NCBI RefSeq assembly: GCF_014635345.1
Contig: NZ_BMCU01000003.1
Coordinates: forward strand, 248,001 to 312,000
Length of the DNA stretch: 64,000 nt
From: Rhodococcoides trifolii
GTDB lineage: Bacteria > Actinomycetota > Actinomycetes > Mycobacteriales > Mycobacteriaceae
Direction: 5' to 3'
Part shown: positions 37,143 through 46,018 of the stretch, one piece after another
How positions within the stretch are numbered: the first letter of the stretch is position 1
Layout: each line of letters begins with the position of its first letter
Translations under genes and position numbers: made by a program
The notes under the pieces: generated by a model
The model's database searches: none
What the model was told of the DNA's origin: nothing
The model's input: the letters and a program-made list of their open reading frames with translations, nothing else

Positions 37143-37148
37143 ATGCTA
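37143..37148 (-). promoter_or_regulatory. Candidate -10 box of leaderless aldehyde dehydrogenase transcript
   Basis: TAGCAT on the complement fits TANNNT and ends 8 nt before ATG 37134. GAATCC (37154-37159) and GGATTC (37184-37189) form an inverted pair 24 nt apart just upstream, possible Lrp contact points. Confidence 0.4.
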
Positions 37149-37248
37149 CAACCGAATCCACTGATTTCCGACCTATCGACGACGGATTCCTGCGTTCTAC
37201 GGCCCGAATGGACTTGAATTCGTGACACGGAAGGGCAAGAATCGGTGC

Positions 37249-37710
37249 ATGCCCGATCAGCCCGTGTCACTCGACGCCGTCTCCAAGGCAATCATCGAGC
37301 AACTGCAGGAGGACGGCCGCCGGTCCTACGCTGCCGTGGGGAAAGCAGTCGGCCTGTCCGAAGCCGCTGTGCGACAACGCGTTCAGAAGCTGACCGACAG
37401 CGGAGTCATGCAGATCGTCGCGGTCACCGATCCCCTTCAGGTCGGGTTCGCGCGGCAGGCGATGATCGGCATTCGGTGCACGGGTGACACGGACGAGCTG
37501 GCTCGGTCACTGTCCGAGATCGACGAGATCGACTACGTCGTCCTCACCGCCGGATCGTTCGACGCCATCGTCGAGGTGGTGTGCGAAGACGACCTGCATC
37601 TGCTCGAACTGCTGAACAAGAGAATTCGCGCACTACCCGGAATCACCAGTACCGAAACCATGGTCTATCTCAAACTCGTCAAGCAGCAATACAATTGGGG
37701 AACACGATGA
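37249..37710 (+). CDS. Lrp/AsnC family regulator of the amine genes
   Basis: 153 residues: helix-turn-helix AAVGKAVGLSEAAVRQRVQKL at about residues 30-50, and RAM domain ending ALPGITSTETMVYLKLVKQQY. ATG at 37249 gives the usual family start (VSLDAVSKAII); an in-frame GTG at 37222 is the alternative. It diverges from the aldehyde dehydrogenase-oxidase pair and is ATGA-coupled to the aminotransferase that follows. It therefore probably controls both arms in response to an amine or amino acid, which is inference. Confidence 0.87.
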   Translation: MPDQPVSLDAVSKAIIEQLQEDGRRSYAAVGKAVGLSEAAVRQRVQKLTDSGVMQIVAVTDPLQVGFARQAMIGIRCTGDTDELARSLSEIDEIDYVVLTAGSFDAIVEVVCEDDLHLLELLNKRIRALPGITSTETMVYLKLVKQQYNWGTR

Positions 37711-39092
37711 CCGCAGTCACCGACGCCACGTCCACCACAACTGATCTCGGTGCGAAGGCCGCCCGGCACTTGTGGGGGCATTTCGCTCGCCACGGCGAGG
37801 GCATCACGCCGCCCATCATCACTCGCGGTGAGGGCGCCACCATCTGGGACAGCCACGGCAAGAGCTACATCGACGGGTTGTCGGGACTGTTCGTGGTGCA
37901 GGTCGGCCACGGCCGCACCGAACTGGCCGAGGCCGCCGCGCGCCAGGCCAAGGAATTGGCGTTCTTTCCCCTCTGGTCCTACGCCACCCCACCTGCCATC
38001 GAACTCGCCGAGCGGCTCGCCGGGTACGCACCGGGCGATCTGAATCGCGTCTTCTTCACCACCGGCGGCGGCGAAGCCGTCGAGAGCGCGTGGAAACTGG
38101 CCAAGCAGTACTTCAAGAAGGTCGGCAAACCCGGTAAACACAAGGTGATCTCGCGCGCGATCGCATACCACGGCACTCCGCAGGGCGCGCTGGCGATCAC
38201 GGGAATTCCCGCTCTCAAGGAGCCGTTCGAACCGCTCACCCCCGGAGCGTTCCGCGTGCCCAACACCAACATCTACCGCGCCCCCGCGCCGATGGACACC
38301 GACCCGAAAGCGTTCGGCCGGTGGGCCGCCGATCGCATCGCCGAGGCCATCGAGTTCGAGGGACCGGACACCGTCGCCGCGGTGTTCCTCGAACCCGTAC
38401 AGAACGCCGGCGGGTGCTTCCCTCCCCCGCCCGGCTACTTCGAACGCGTACGCGAGATCTGCGACCAGTACGACGTGCTGCTGGTGTCGGACGAGGTGAT
38501 CTGTGCGTTCGGTCGTATCGGATCGATGTTCGCCTGCAACGACTTCGGGTACGTACCCGACATCATCACCTGCGCGAAGGGCCTGACATCGGGCTACTCG
38601 CCCATCGGCGCGATGATCGCCTCCGATCGACTGTTCGAGCCGTTCGACGACGGGCACTCCTCGTTCGCCCACGGCTACACATTCGGAGGGCACCCGGTGT
38701 CCGCCGCGGTCGCGATGGCCAACCTGGACATCTTCGAGCGCGAAGGAATCAACGCCCATGTCGCCGAGAAGGCGCCGGCGTTCCGCGCCACTCTGGAGAA
38801 GCTGAACGACCTACCGATCGTCGGAGACGTGCGCGGCGAGGGATTCTTCTACGGCATCGAATTGGTGAAGGACAAAGCCACCAAGGAGACGTTCGACGCC
38901 GCCGAATCCGAACGCATTCTTCGCGGCTTCCTGTCCACGGCCCTGTTCGACGCGGGCCTGTATTGCCGCGCCGACGACCGCGGCGACCCGGTGGTGCAGC
39001 TCGCCCCGCCGCTCATCTGCGACCAGCCGGACTTCGACGCGATGGAGTCGATTCTGCGAAACGTGCTCACGGAGGCCTGGACGCTGCTTTAG
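37707..39092 (+). CDS. Class III (omega) aminotransferase, putrescine/beta-alanine type
   Basis: 461 residues of the fold-I class III family. GEGATIWDSHGKSYIDGLSG opens the core, FFTTGGGEAVESAWKLA is the PLP phosphate site, DEVICAFGRIG holds the PLP-ring aspartate, and ITCAKGLTSGYSPIGA the Schiff-base lysine. Relatives transaminate putrescine, beta-alanine, taurine or GABA with pyruvate. The start overlaps the Lrp stop as ATGA. In this setting it offers a transaminase route from putrescine to 4-aminobutanal parallel to the oxidase. A bidirectional terminator follows directly. Confidence 0.86.
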   Translation: MTAVTDATSTTTDLGAKAARHLWGHFARHGEGITPPIITRGEGATIWDSHGKSYIDGLSGLFVVQVGHGRTELAEAAARQAKELAFFPLWSYATPPAIELAERLAGYAPGDLNRVFFTTGGGEAVESAWKLAKQYFKKVGKPGKHKVISRAIAYHGTPQGALAITGIPALKEPFEPLTPGAFRVPNTNIYRAPAPMDTDPKAFGRWAADRIAEAIEFEGPDTVAAVFLEPVQNAGGCFPPPPGYFERVREICDQYDVLLVSDEVICAFGRIGSMFACNDFGYVPDIITCAKGLTSGYSPIGAMIASDRLFEPFDDGHSSFAHGYTFGGHPVSAAVAMANLDIFEREGINAHVAEKAPAFRATLEKLNDLPIVGDVRGEGFFYGIELVKDKATKETFDAAESERILRGFLSTALFDAGLYCRADDRGDPVVQLAPPLICDQPDFDAMESILRNVLTEAWTLL

Positions 39093-39161
39093 GCGCTCCG
39101 CACACGGGTGTGAAAAAGAGTCCTCCAGCACTCTTTTTCACACCCGTGTGCCGCAGGCGCC
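39092..39161. terminator. Long bidirectional terminator hairpin
   Basis: Arms 39101-39121 and 39130-39150 are a perfect 21-bp inverted repeat around an 8-nt loop. GGCGC at 39092-39096 and GCGCC at 39157-39161 add an outer stem. Each arm contains an A5 or T5 run, so a T-tract is offered in both directions. It separates the aminotransferase from the convergent ABC operon and overlaps both stop codons. Confidence 0.85.
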
Positions 39162-39916
39162 TACAGAGGATCGAGAATGCGCTTCAGGAACTGCTGAGTC
39201 CGTTCCTGTTTCGGCTCCGCCAGAACCTCTGCGGGCGTTCCGCTTTCGAGCACCACGCCGTTGTCGATGAACAGCACCTGATCGGCCACCTGCTGCGCGA
39301 ACTTGATCTCGTGTGTCACCACCACCATCGTCCACCCTTCGGCGGCGAGGTTCTTCATCACCACGAGCACCTCACCCACCAGCTCGGGGTCGAGGGCCGA
39401 CGTCGGTTCGTCGAACAGCATCAATTCCGGCTGCAGTGCCAGCGCCCGCGCGATGCCGACTCGCTGCTGCTGACCACCCGACAGCTGAAACGGATACGAG
39501 TCGGCCTTGTCGGCCAGGCCTACCTGGTCGAGGAGGACTCGCGCGTCCTTCGCCGCCTCGTCGGCGGGACGCTTCTGCACCACGACGGGCCCCTCGACGA
39601 TGTTCTGCAGCACCGTCTTGTGGGGAAAGAGGTTGTGGCTCTGGAACACCATGCCGCTCTGCGCGCGAAACGACTTCAGCACGCGCTTGTCCACCGTGCT
39701 GCCGAAGTCCGCGGACACGTCGTCGATTCGAATGGTGCCGCCGTCGGCGACGTCGAGTGCGTTCAGGGTGCGCAGCAACGTGGTCTTGCCCGATCCGGAC
39801 GGTCCGATCACCACGGTGACCGTGCCGGACTGCGCGCTGAAGCTGACGTCGCGGAGAACGGGCACACCGTCGAATTCCTTACGGACACCCTGCACGTCGA
39901 GCAACGGTTCTGTCAT
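39161..39916 (-). CDS. Polar amino acid ABC transporter, ATP-binding protein (GlnQ/HisP type)
   Basis: 251 residues. Walker A GPSGSGKTTLL, Q-loop SGMVFQSHNLFPH, ABC signature LSGGQQQRVGIARAL, Walker B LMLFDEPTSALDPE and H-loop VVTHE are complete. The Q-loop FQSHNLFPH form is typical of polar amino acid importers. ATG at 39916 overlaps the stop of the fused binding-protein/permease gene as ATGA. The importer may bring in an amino acid or amine used by the flanking catabolic genes. Confidence 0.92.
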   Translation of the reverse strand: MTEPLLDVQGVRKEFDGVPVLRDVSFSAQSGTVTVVIGPSGSGKTTLLRTLNALDVADGGTIRIDDVSADFGSTVDKRVLKSFRAQSGMVFQSHNLFPHKTVLQNIVEGPVVVQKRPADEAAKDARVLLDQVGLADKADSYPFQLSGGQQQRVGIARALALQPELMLFDEPTSALDPELVGEVLVVMKNLAAEGWTMVVVTHEIKFAQQVADQVLFIDNGVVLESGTPAEVLAEPKQERTQQFLKRILDPL

Positions 39917-41403
39917 TTCGCCACGTACCTGTCGAGTCGGACTTCGAGTTTGCCCTGGAAGAAGGACAGAATGATGCAGATGATCCAGTAGTACAGCGCC
40001 GCAACCGAATACAATGCGAAGAAGTCGAACGTCGGCGCCGCGGCCAACTGGGCGACGCGCAGAAGTTCGGTCACCAGAATCGTCGACGCCAGCGAGGTGT
40101 CCTTCACCAGCGAGATCAGCGTGTTGGACAACGGCGGGACCGCGGTGCGCATCGCCTGCGGCAACACGATGCGCTGCAGCGTCGTCCGATATCCCATGCC
40201 GATTGTCTGCGCCGCTTCCCACTGCCCTTTCGGCACGCTGAGAATGGCAGCACGGATCACTTCCGCCGCGTAGCCGCCGACGTTGATGCTGAACGCGATG
40301 ATCGCGGCGGGGAACGGATCGATCACCACACCGAACTGCGGCAGCGCATAGAAGACGATGAACAACTGCAGCAGAAGCGGAGTCCCGCGCACGATCGAGA
40401 CGTAGAACCGGGCCAGCAACGAGAGCGGGCGGATCGAGGAGATGCGCGCTAACGCCACCGCCAATGCGATGACCAGACCGATGACGAAGCTGATCGCGGT
40501 GAGCGGCAGCGTCGTGGTCACGGTCGCCTTCAGCATCGGCACCAGGTTGTCGCCGATGAGCGACCATTTCGACGGCCCTTCCGCCGCCGCCGTGGTCTGG
40601 GTGGGCGGCTGCGCCGTCGCCAGATCGGGAGCCGAGACGTCGCTGCCGAAGTATCGGTCACCGATCTGGGCCAGCGTTCCGTCTGCCTGCAGGTCGATCA
40701 GGGCGGAGTTCACCGCGTCCATCAGGCCGCTGTCCTTGCGGGCGGCGAACGACTGCTCGCTGGTGTCGCCGGTCTGTGCCGCCACCTTGACCGCCGGGTC
40801 CGCAGTCTGTTTCTGGTACTCGGCGATGGCCAACGAATCGTTGACCGTCGCGTCCACGCGACCGTCCTTGACGAGGGTGACCGCCTGCACGAAACCTTCG
40901 ACGGCCTCGACGTTCGCTCCCGCGTCTTGCGCGACCTGCGCCCAGCTGCTGGTCGACGACTGTGCGGTGGTCTTACCGGCCAGGTCCGCGATCGAGGAGA
41001 TGGACGTGTTGTCGGTGCGGGTGAGGATTTCCCCCTCGGACACCGTGTAGGGCAACGACAGGTCGTACTTCGACTGCCGGTCCGCGTTGATCGTCACCTG
41101 GTTCGCGATCAAATCGAAGCGCTGCGATTCCAGTCCCGCGAAGATCGAGTCGAACGGCGTCTGCACGAACTCGACGCGGACGCCCAGCTTCTCCCCGACG
41201 GCGCGTACGACGTCGACGTCGTACCCGGTCAGGGTGCCATCGCTCCCCTGGAAGCTGAACGGGCTGTACGTCCCCTCGGTGCCGACGACGAGCACCCCGT
41301 CGGACTGAACCGAATCGATCAGCGGGCCGGACGACGACCCACACGAGACGGTCGCGACGGCCACCAGCACGGCCGCGACGACGAGAGCAATTCTGCGGCG
41401 CAT
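39913..41403 (-). CDS. Fused substrate-binding lipoprotein and permease of the amino acid ABC transporter
   Basis: 496 residues in one frame. Residues 1-21 are a lipoprotein signal ending in TVSC. About 32-255 is an SBP_bac_3 domain (VLVVGTEGTYSPFSF, YDVDVVRAVGEKLGV, DRYFGSDV). About 285-496 is a BPD-type permease with five helices and the EAA-like loop EAAQTIGMGYRTTLQRIVLPQAM. The fusion means one binding domain tethered per permease. ATG 41403 follows TATCTT (41410-41415 on the complement) by 6 nt. The ATPase gene is coupled downstream. Confidence 0.88.
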   Translation of the reverse strand: MRRRIALVVAAVLVAVATVSCGSSSGPLIDSVQSDGVLVVGTEGTYSPFSFQGSDGTLTGYDVDVVRAVGEKLGVRVEFVQTPFDSIFAGLESQRFDLIANQVTINADRQSKYDLSLPYTVSEGEILTRTDNTSISSIADLAGKTTAQSSTSSWAQVAQDAGANVEAVEGFVQAVTLVKDGRVDATVNDSLAIAEYQKQTADPAVKVAAQTGDTSEQSFAARKDSGLMDAVNSALIDLQADGTLAQIGDRYFGSDVSAPDLATAQPPTQTTAAAEGPSKWSLIGDNLVPMLKATVTTTLPLTAISFVIGLVIALAVALARISSIRPLSLLARFYVSIVRGTPLLLQLFIVFYALPQFGVVIDPFPAAIIAFSINVGGYAAEVIRAAILSVPKGQWEAAQTIGMGYRTTLQRIVLPQAMRTAVPPLSNTLISLVKDTSLASTILVTELLRVAQLAAAPTFDFFALYSVAALYYWIICIILSFFQGKLEVRLDRYVAK

Positions 41404-41420
41404 CACCGAAAGATAGCCCG

Positions 41421-42701
41421 TCAACGCACCGTGTCGATGACCAACGGCGCGGTGGGCGGCGCGTCCGCACCGATGTCCCACCCGCCGGTGAGGGCGTCGA
41501 TCGCCGAGTCGAACCGTTCGGGGGTGTCGGTCGAGAGGGTGAACAGCGGCTGGCCTGCGCGGACGGCATCACCGGGCTTCGCGTGCATCGTCACTCCCGC
41601 ACCGAACTGCACCGGTTCACCCTGCCGTTCCCGACCGGCGCCGAGGCGCCAGGCGGACACGCCGACGGCCATGGCGTCGAGGCGGGTGAGGACGCCGTCG
41701 GAGCCTGCAGTCACCTGGTGCGTGTGGCGGGCAACCGGCAAGTTAGCGTCGGGGTCCCCGCCCTGCGCCGAGATCATGGCCCGCCATCGGTCCATGGCCC
41801 GCCCGTCACGCAGACGCTCCCGCGGATCGACGTCGTCGATACCAGCGGCGGCCAACATCGCGGCGGCGAGTTCGACGGTCAACTCGACGATGTCGTCCGG
41901 ACCTCCGCCGGCCAGTACCTCGACGGATTCGGCGACCTCGAGGGCGTTGCCGGCGGTCAGGCCCAGTGGTGTGTCCATTCTCGTCAGCAGAGCGATGGTC
42001 CGCACGCCGGCGTCGGTGCCGAGATCGACCATCGCAGCGGCCAATTCGCGCGCCTGCTCGGCGGTCTTCATGAAAGCCCCGGTGCCCACCTTGACGTCGA
42101 GCACGAGTGCCGACGTGCCTTCGGCGATCTTCTTGCTCATGATCGAACTCGCGATCAACGGGATGGACTCGACGGTGCCGGTGACGTCACGCAGCGCGTA
42201 CAACCGCTTGTCGGCCGGTGCGAGGTCGGCTCCGGCCGCGCAGACGACTCCGCCCACCGCGGGATCGGCCAGGATGGAGTGGATTTCGTCGTTCGTCAGG
42301 TCTGCGCGCCACCCCGCAATGGATTCGAGTTTGTCCAGCGTGCCCCCGGTGTGGCCGAGACCGCGACCCGAGAGCTGCGGAACCGCGGCGCCGCACGACG
42401 CGACGAGCGGGGCGAGGGGGAGCGTGATCTTGTCACCGACACCGCCGGTGGAGTGCTTGTCGACGGTCGGTCGCGGCAACGACGAGAAGTCGAGGCGCGT
42501 TCCGGACGCGATCATCGCGTTCGTCCACGACGAGATCTCCTCGCGATTCATCCCGCGCAGCAGGATCGCCATGGCGAGTGAGGACATCTGCTCGTCGGCC
42601 ACCGTGCCGCGCGTGAAGCCGTCGACCACCCAGTCGATCTGCTCCGAACTCAGGACATGACCGTCACGTTTGGTCGCGATGATGGATACGGCGTCAGGCA
42701 T
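41421..42701 (-). CDS. deoA: Thymidine phosphorylase
   Basis: 426 residues. KHSTGGVGDKITLPLAPLVA is the phosphate/thymidine signature (residues about 84-103), SGRGLGHTGGTLDKLES the second, and VLDVKVGTGAFMKT the third. It converts thymidine and phosphate to thymine and 2-deoxyribose-1-phosphate. ATG at 42701 lies inside the end of cdd (8-bp overlap), so the two are cotranscribed. It corresponds to Rv3314c. Confidence 0.95.
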   Translation of the reverse strand: MPDAVSIIATKRDGHVLSSEQIDWVVDGFTRGTVADEQMSSLAMAILLRGMNREEISSWTNAMIASGTRLDFSSLPRPTVDKHSTGGVGDKITLPLAPLVASCGAAVPQLSGRGLGHTGGTLDKLESIAGWRADLTNDEIHSILADPAVGGVVCAAGADLAPADKRLYALRDVTGTVESIPLIASSIMSKKIAEGTSALVLDVKVGTGAFMKTAEQARELAAAMVDLGTDAGVRTIALLTRMDTPLGLTAGNALEVAESVEVLAGGGPDDIVELTVELAAAMLAAAGIDDVDPRERLRDGRAMDRWRAMISAQGGDPDANLPVARHTHQVTAGSDGVLTRLDAMAVGVSAWRLGAGRERQGEPVQFGAGVTMHAKPGDAVRAGQPLFTLSTDTPERFDSAIDALTGGWDIGADAPPTAPLVIDTVR

Positions 42702-43104
42702 GATTCACCTGCCCTGCCGCCAGATCGTCGGGTCCGAACGCATCGGGCAGCAGAGACGACAGTGTCCTCGGTCCCGACGTGGTGTCGATCAACAACTCTC
42801 CGCCTCCGAATTCGAACAGCACTTGTCGGCATCGCCCGCACGGGAGCAGAACTGCCCGGCGGCTGTCGCAACAGGCGAATGCGATCAGTCGCCCACCACC
42901 CGAGGAATTCAGCGCGGACACCAATCCACACTCCGCGCACAGACCCAAACCGTATGAGACATTCTCCACATTGCACCCCGAGACGATCCGACCGTCCGAC
43001 ACCAGGGCAGCTGCTCCCACGGGGTAGTTCGAATAGGGGGCATAGGCGTGTTGCATAGCTTCATGGGCGTTGTCCCGCAACAAATTCCAGTCGATTTCCA
43101 CCAT
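42694..43104 (-). CDS. cdd: Cytidine deaminase
   Basis: 136 residues, the homotetrameric type. YAPYSNYPVGAA, GCNVENVSYGLGLCAE (first zinc Cys and catalytic Glu) and LPCGRCRQVLFEF (PCxxC zinc site) are present. It yields uridine and deoxyuridine for deoA and related enzymes. ATG at 43104 is preferred over the upstream ATG at 43137 because it gives the normal length and AGGA lies about 9 nt before it. It corresponds to Rv3315c and diverges from sdhC. Confidence 0.94.
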   Translation of the reverse strand: MVEIDWNLLRDNAHEAMQHAYAPYSNYPVGAAALVSDGRIVSGCNVENVSYGLGLCAECGLVSALNSSGGGRLIAFACCDSRRAVLLPCGRCRQVLFEFGGGELLIDTTSGPRTLSSLLPDAFGPDDLAAGQVNHA

Positions 43105-43167
43105 GGCGGGCAATCCTGTCACGTTGCGGTCGACCATGCACCCATTCCATTCCCCACGCCCGCCGAT

Positions 43168-43186
43168 TTTGGGAAGGCAAACCTAA
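43168..43186. promoter_or_regulatory. Candidate IdeR/DtxR iron box in the cdd-sdhC spacer
   Basis: This 19-bp site matches the mycobacterial IdeR consensus TTAGGTTAGGCTAACCTAA at 15 of 19 positions, with the right half GCAAACCTAA best conserved. It lies about 196 bp before the sdhC start in the 277-bp divergent spacer, the longest gene-free stretch of the window. The rest of that spacer shows no RNA gene or repeat that I recognise. Confidence 0.45.
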
Positions 43187-43381
43187 GAAAAGGGTTGCCG
43201 CCCTTGGGAACCACGTGTCGGCGCTGTACCCCGATCCGCATGGGTTTACAGTTTCAACTAGTGGATTCACCCTTCGCGACGAGATGGATCCGAGACTTGC
43301 CGCACCAACAGCGGGGCGACGATCATCCGGGCCTTTTCACTGTCGTCGCGTCCATCAATGATGTTGGAGGCACTGCACTCG

Positions 43382-43786
43382 ATGGCTAGTACGACAGAAG
43401 TCGCTCCCACGCGGGAGCGCACACGGTCGCTGTACCGCGGGGACCCCGGCATGTGGTCCTGGGTGTTGCACCGAATCACCGGTGTCGTCACCTTCTTCTT
43501 CCTCTTCGTTCACGTCCTCGACACGGCACTCGTCCGCGTCAACCCCGAGGCGTACAACGACGTCATCGACACGTACAAGACGCCGATCGTCGGTCTGATG
43601 GAACTGGGCTTGGTCGCTGCCGTGCTCTACCACGCACTGAACGGCATCCGCATCATGGCGGTCGACTTCTGGTCCAAGGGTCCGAAGTACCAGCGTCAGA
43701 TGCTGTGGGCCATTGCCACCATCTGGCTCGTGGTCATGATTCCGGGTGCGGCACGCATCCTCTACAACACGTTCGCGGGGCACTGA
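43382..43786 (+). CDS. sdhC: Succinate dehydrogenase cytochrome b556 subunit
   Basis: 134 residues with three membrane spans. SLYRGDPGMWSWVLHRITGV is the conserved SdhC entry (quinone side), LFVHVLDTALVRV and LYHALNGIRIM carry candidate haem histidines. ATG at 43382 follows GGAGG (43366-43370) by 11 nt; an ATG at 43358 is possible but has no ribosome site. First gene of sdhCDAB, matching Rv3316-Rv3319. Confidence 0.93.
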   Translation: MASTTEVAPTRERTRSLYRGDPGMWSWVLHRITGVVTFFFLFVHVLDTALVRVNPEAYNDVIDTYKTPIVGLMELGLVAAVLYHALNGIRIMAVDFWSKGPKYQRQMLWAIATIWLVVMIPGAARILYNTFAGH

Positions 43787-43789
43787 GAC

Positions 43790-44251
43790 ATGGCAACCCA
43801 AGAAGCCGGCAACAACCTCGCCCGCACGATCGGCACGAATCACGATCGCCCGGCCGCCCTAGACAACCCCCGAGCGCCTCGACGCGCCAACCGTGGCAAC
43901 TTCGAGATGTACGCCTGGCTGTTCATGCGTTTCTCGGGCCTCGCACTCATCGTGCTGGTGCTCGGCCACATGTCGATCATGCTGCTGCTCGACGAGGGCG
44001 TGCACCGCATCAACTTCGCCTTCGTCGCCGGCCGTTGGTCCAGCCCGTTCTGGCAGGTCTGGGACCTGTCGATGTTGTGGCTGGCTCAGCTGCACGGCGG
44101 CAACGGCCTGCGCACGGTCATCGCCGACTACTCGCGCAAGGACTCGACGCGGTTCTGGCTCACCACGCTCCTGGTCCTGTCGATGATTCTGATCATGGGT
44201 CTCGGCACGTACGTCATCTTCACGTTCGACCCCAACATCACCGCCAGCTAG
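43790..44251 (+). CDS. sdhD: Succinate dehydrogenase hydrophobic membrane anchor subunit
   Basis: 153 residues. A polar N-terminal tail of about 38 residues precedes three membrane spans (LFMRFSGLALIVLVLGHMSIM, LWLAQLHGGNGLRTVIADYS, LVLSMILIMGLGTYVIF). HM in the first span and H in the second are candidate haem ligands. It begins 3 bp after sdhC. Confidence 0.92.
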   Translation: MATQEAGNNLARTIGTNHDRPAALDNPRAPRRANRGNFEMYAWLFMRFSGLALIVLVLGHMSIMLLLDEGVHRINFAFVAGRWSSPFWQVWDLSMLWLAQLHGGNGLRTVIADYSRKDSTRFWLTTLLVLSMILIMGLGTYVIFTFDPNITAS

Positions 44252-44265
44252 GGGAGACAAACCAC

Positions 44266-46017
44266 ATGCAGGAACATCGTTACGACGTGCTCATCGTCGG
44301 CGCAGGTGGAGCAGGCATGCGTGCCGCCATCGAGGCCGGCCCACGCGCTCGCACCGCAGTTCTCACCAAGCTCTATCCCACACGCAGCCACACCGGCGCG
44401 GCTCAGGGCGGCATGTGCGCCGCCCTCGCCAACGTCGAGGAGGACAACTGGGAGTGGCACACCTTCGACACGGTCAAGGGCGGCGACTACCTCGTCGACC
44501 AGGACGCTGCGGAGATCATGGCGAAGGAAGCCATCGACGCGGTGCTCGACCTCGAGAAGATGGGGCTGCCCTTCAACCGCACCCCCGAAGGCAAGATCGA
44601 CCAGCGCCGTTTCGGTGGGCACACCCGTGATCACGGCAAGGCCCCCGTCCGCCGTGCGTGTTACGCCGCGGACCGCACCGGACACATGATCCTGCAGACG
44701 CTGTACCAGCAGTGCGTCAAGCACGACGTGGAGTTCTTCAACGAGTTCTACGCGCTCGACATCGCGCTCACGGAGACGGACAACGGACCCGTCGCCACCG
44801 GCGTCATCGCGTACGAGCTGGCCACGGGCGAACTTCACGTGTTCCATGCCAAGTCGATCGTGTTCGCCACGGGCGGGTCGGGACGTATCTACAAGACGAC
44901 GTCCAACGCCCACACCCTGACCGGCGACGGCATGAGCATCATCTTCCGTAAGGGTCTGCCGCTCGAGGACATGGAGTTCCACCAGTTCCACCCGACAGGT
45001 CTGGCGGGTCTGGGCATTCTGATCTCGGAAGCGGTGCGCGGCGAGGGCGGAATCCTCCGCAACGCGGACGGCGAACGATTCATGGAGCGCTACGCCCCCA
45101 CCATCAAGGACCTCGCTCCCCGCGACATCGTCGCGCGTTCGATGGTGCTCGAGGTGCTCGAAGGTCGCGGCGCCGGACCGAACAAGGATTACGTCTACAT
45201 CGACGTGACTCACCTCGGCGCCGACGTTCTCGAGGAGAAGCTCCCCGACATCACCGAGTTCTCGCGTACCTACCTCGGCGTCGACCCGGTGACCGAACTC
45301 GTGCCCGTGTACCCCACGTGCCACTACGTCATGGGCGGCATCCCCACCAAGATCCGCGGTGAGGTACTGCGCAACAACGACGACGTCGTTCCCGGTCTGT
45401 TCGCGGCCGGCGAGTGCGCCTGCGTGTCGGTGCACGGCTCGAACCGACTCGGCACCAACTCGCTGCTCGACATCAACGTCTTCGGTCGTCGCGCCGGAAT
45501 CGCCGCTGCCGAGCACGCCAACAGCGTCGACTTCACGCCGTTGCCCGAGGCACCGCAGCAGATGGTCGAGAACTGGCTCGAGCTGATCCTGTCGGATCAC
45601 GGCCACGAGAAGGTCGCGACCATCCGCACCGAGCTGCAGCAGTCGATGGACAACAACGCGTCCGTCTTCCGCAGCGAGGACACGCTGAAGCAGGCGCTGA
45701 CCGATATCCAGAGCCTCAAGGAGCGCTACGCGCACATCACGGTCCAGGACAAGGGCAAGCGCTACAACAGCGATCTGCTCGAGGCCATCGAGCTGGGCTT
45801 CCTGTTGGAGATGGCCGAGGTCACCGTGGTCGGTGCGCTGAACCGCAAGGAATCACGCGGTGGGCACTCTCGCGAGGACTACCCCGATCGCGACGACGTG
45901 AACTACATGCGGCACACCATGGCGTACAAGGAGGGAACCGACCTCCTGTCGGATATCCGCCTCGACTACAAGCCTGTTGTGCAGACCCGTTACGAGCCGA
46001 TGGAGCGTAAGTACTGA
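44266..46017 (+). CDS. sdhA: Succinate dehydrogenase flavoprotein subunit
   Basis: 583 residues. VLIVGAGGAGMRAAIEA binds FAD. RSHTGAAQGGMCAAL carries the histidine for covalent flavin. QFHPTGLAGLGILISEAVRGEGG, RDIVARSM and the HYVMGGIPT and GSNRLGTNSLLDINVFGRRAG regions make the succinate site. ATG at 44266 follows GGGGAG. It oxidises succinate to fumarate as part of respiratory complex II. Confidence 0.96.
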   Translation: MQEHRYDVLIVGAGGAGMRAAIEAGPRARTAVLTKLYPTRSHTGAAQGGMCAALANVEEDNWEWHTFDTVKGGDYLVDQDAAEIMAKEAIDAVLDLEKMGLPFNRTPEGKIDQRRFGGHTRDHGKAPVRRACYAADRTGHMILQTLYQQCVKHDVEFFNEFYALDIALTETDNGPVATGVIAYELATGELHVFHAKSIVFATGGSGRIYKTTSNAHTLTGDGMSIIFRKGLPLEDMEFHQFHPTGLAGLGILISEAVRGEGGILRNADGERFMERYAPTIKDLAPRDIVARSMVLEVLEGRGAGPNKDYVYIDVTHLGADVLEEKLPDITEFSRTYLGVDPVTELVPVYPTCHYVMGGIPTKIRGEVLRNNDDVVPGLFAAGECACVSVHGSNRLGTNSLLDINVFGRRAGIAAAEHANSVDFTPLPEAPQQMVENWLELILSDHGHEKVATIRTELQQSMDNNASVFRSEDTLKQALTDIQSLKERYAHITVQDKGKRYNSDLLEAIELGFLLEMAEVTVVGALNRKESRGGHSREDYPDRDDVNYMRHTMAYKEGTDLLSDIRLDYKPVVQTRYEPMERKY

Positions 46018-46018
46018 C

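Noticed and set aside
43358-43381. Earlier ATG for sdhC at 43358
   Set aside because: No ribosome site before it and extra residues not expected for SdhC; GGAGG precedes 43382.
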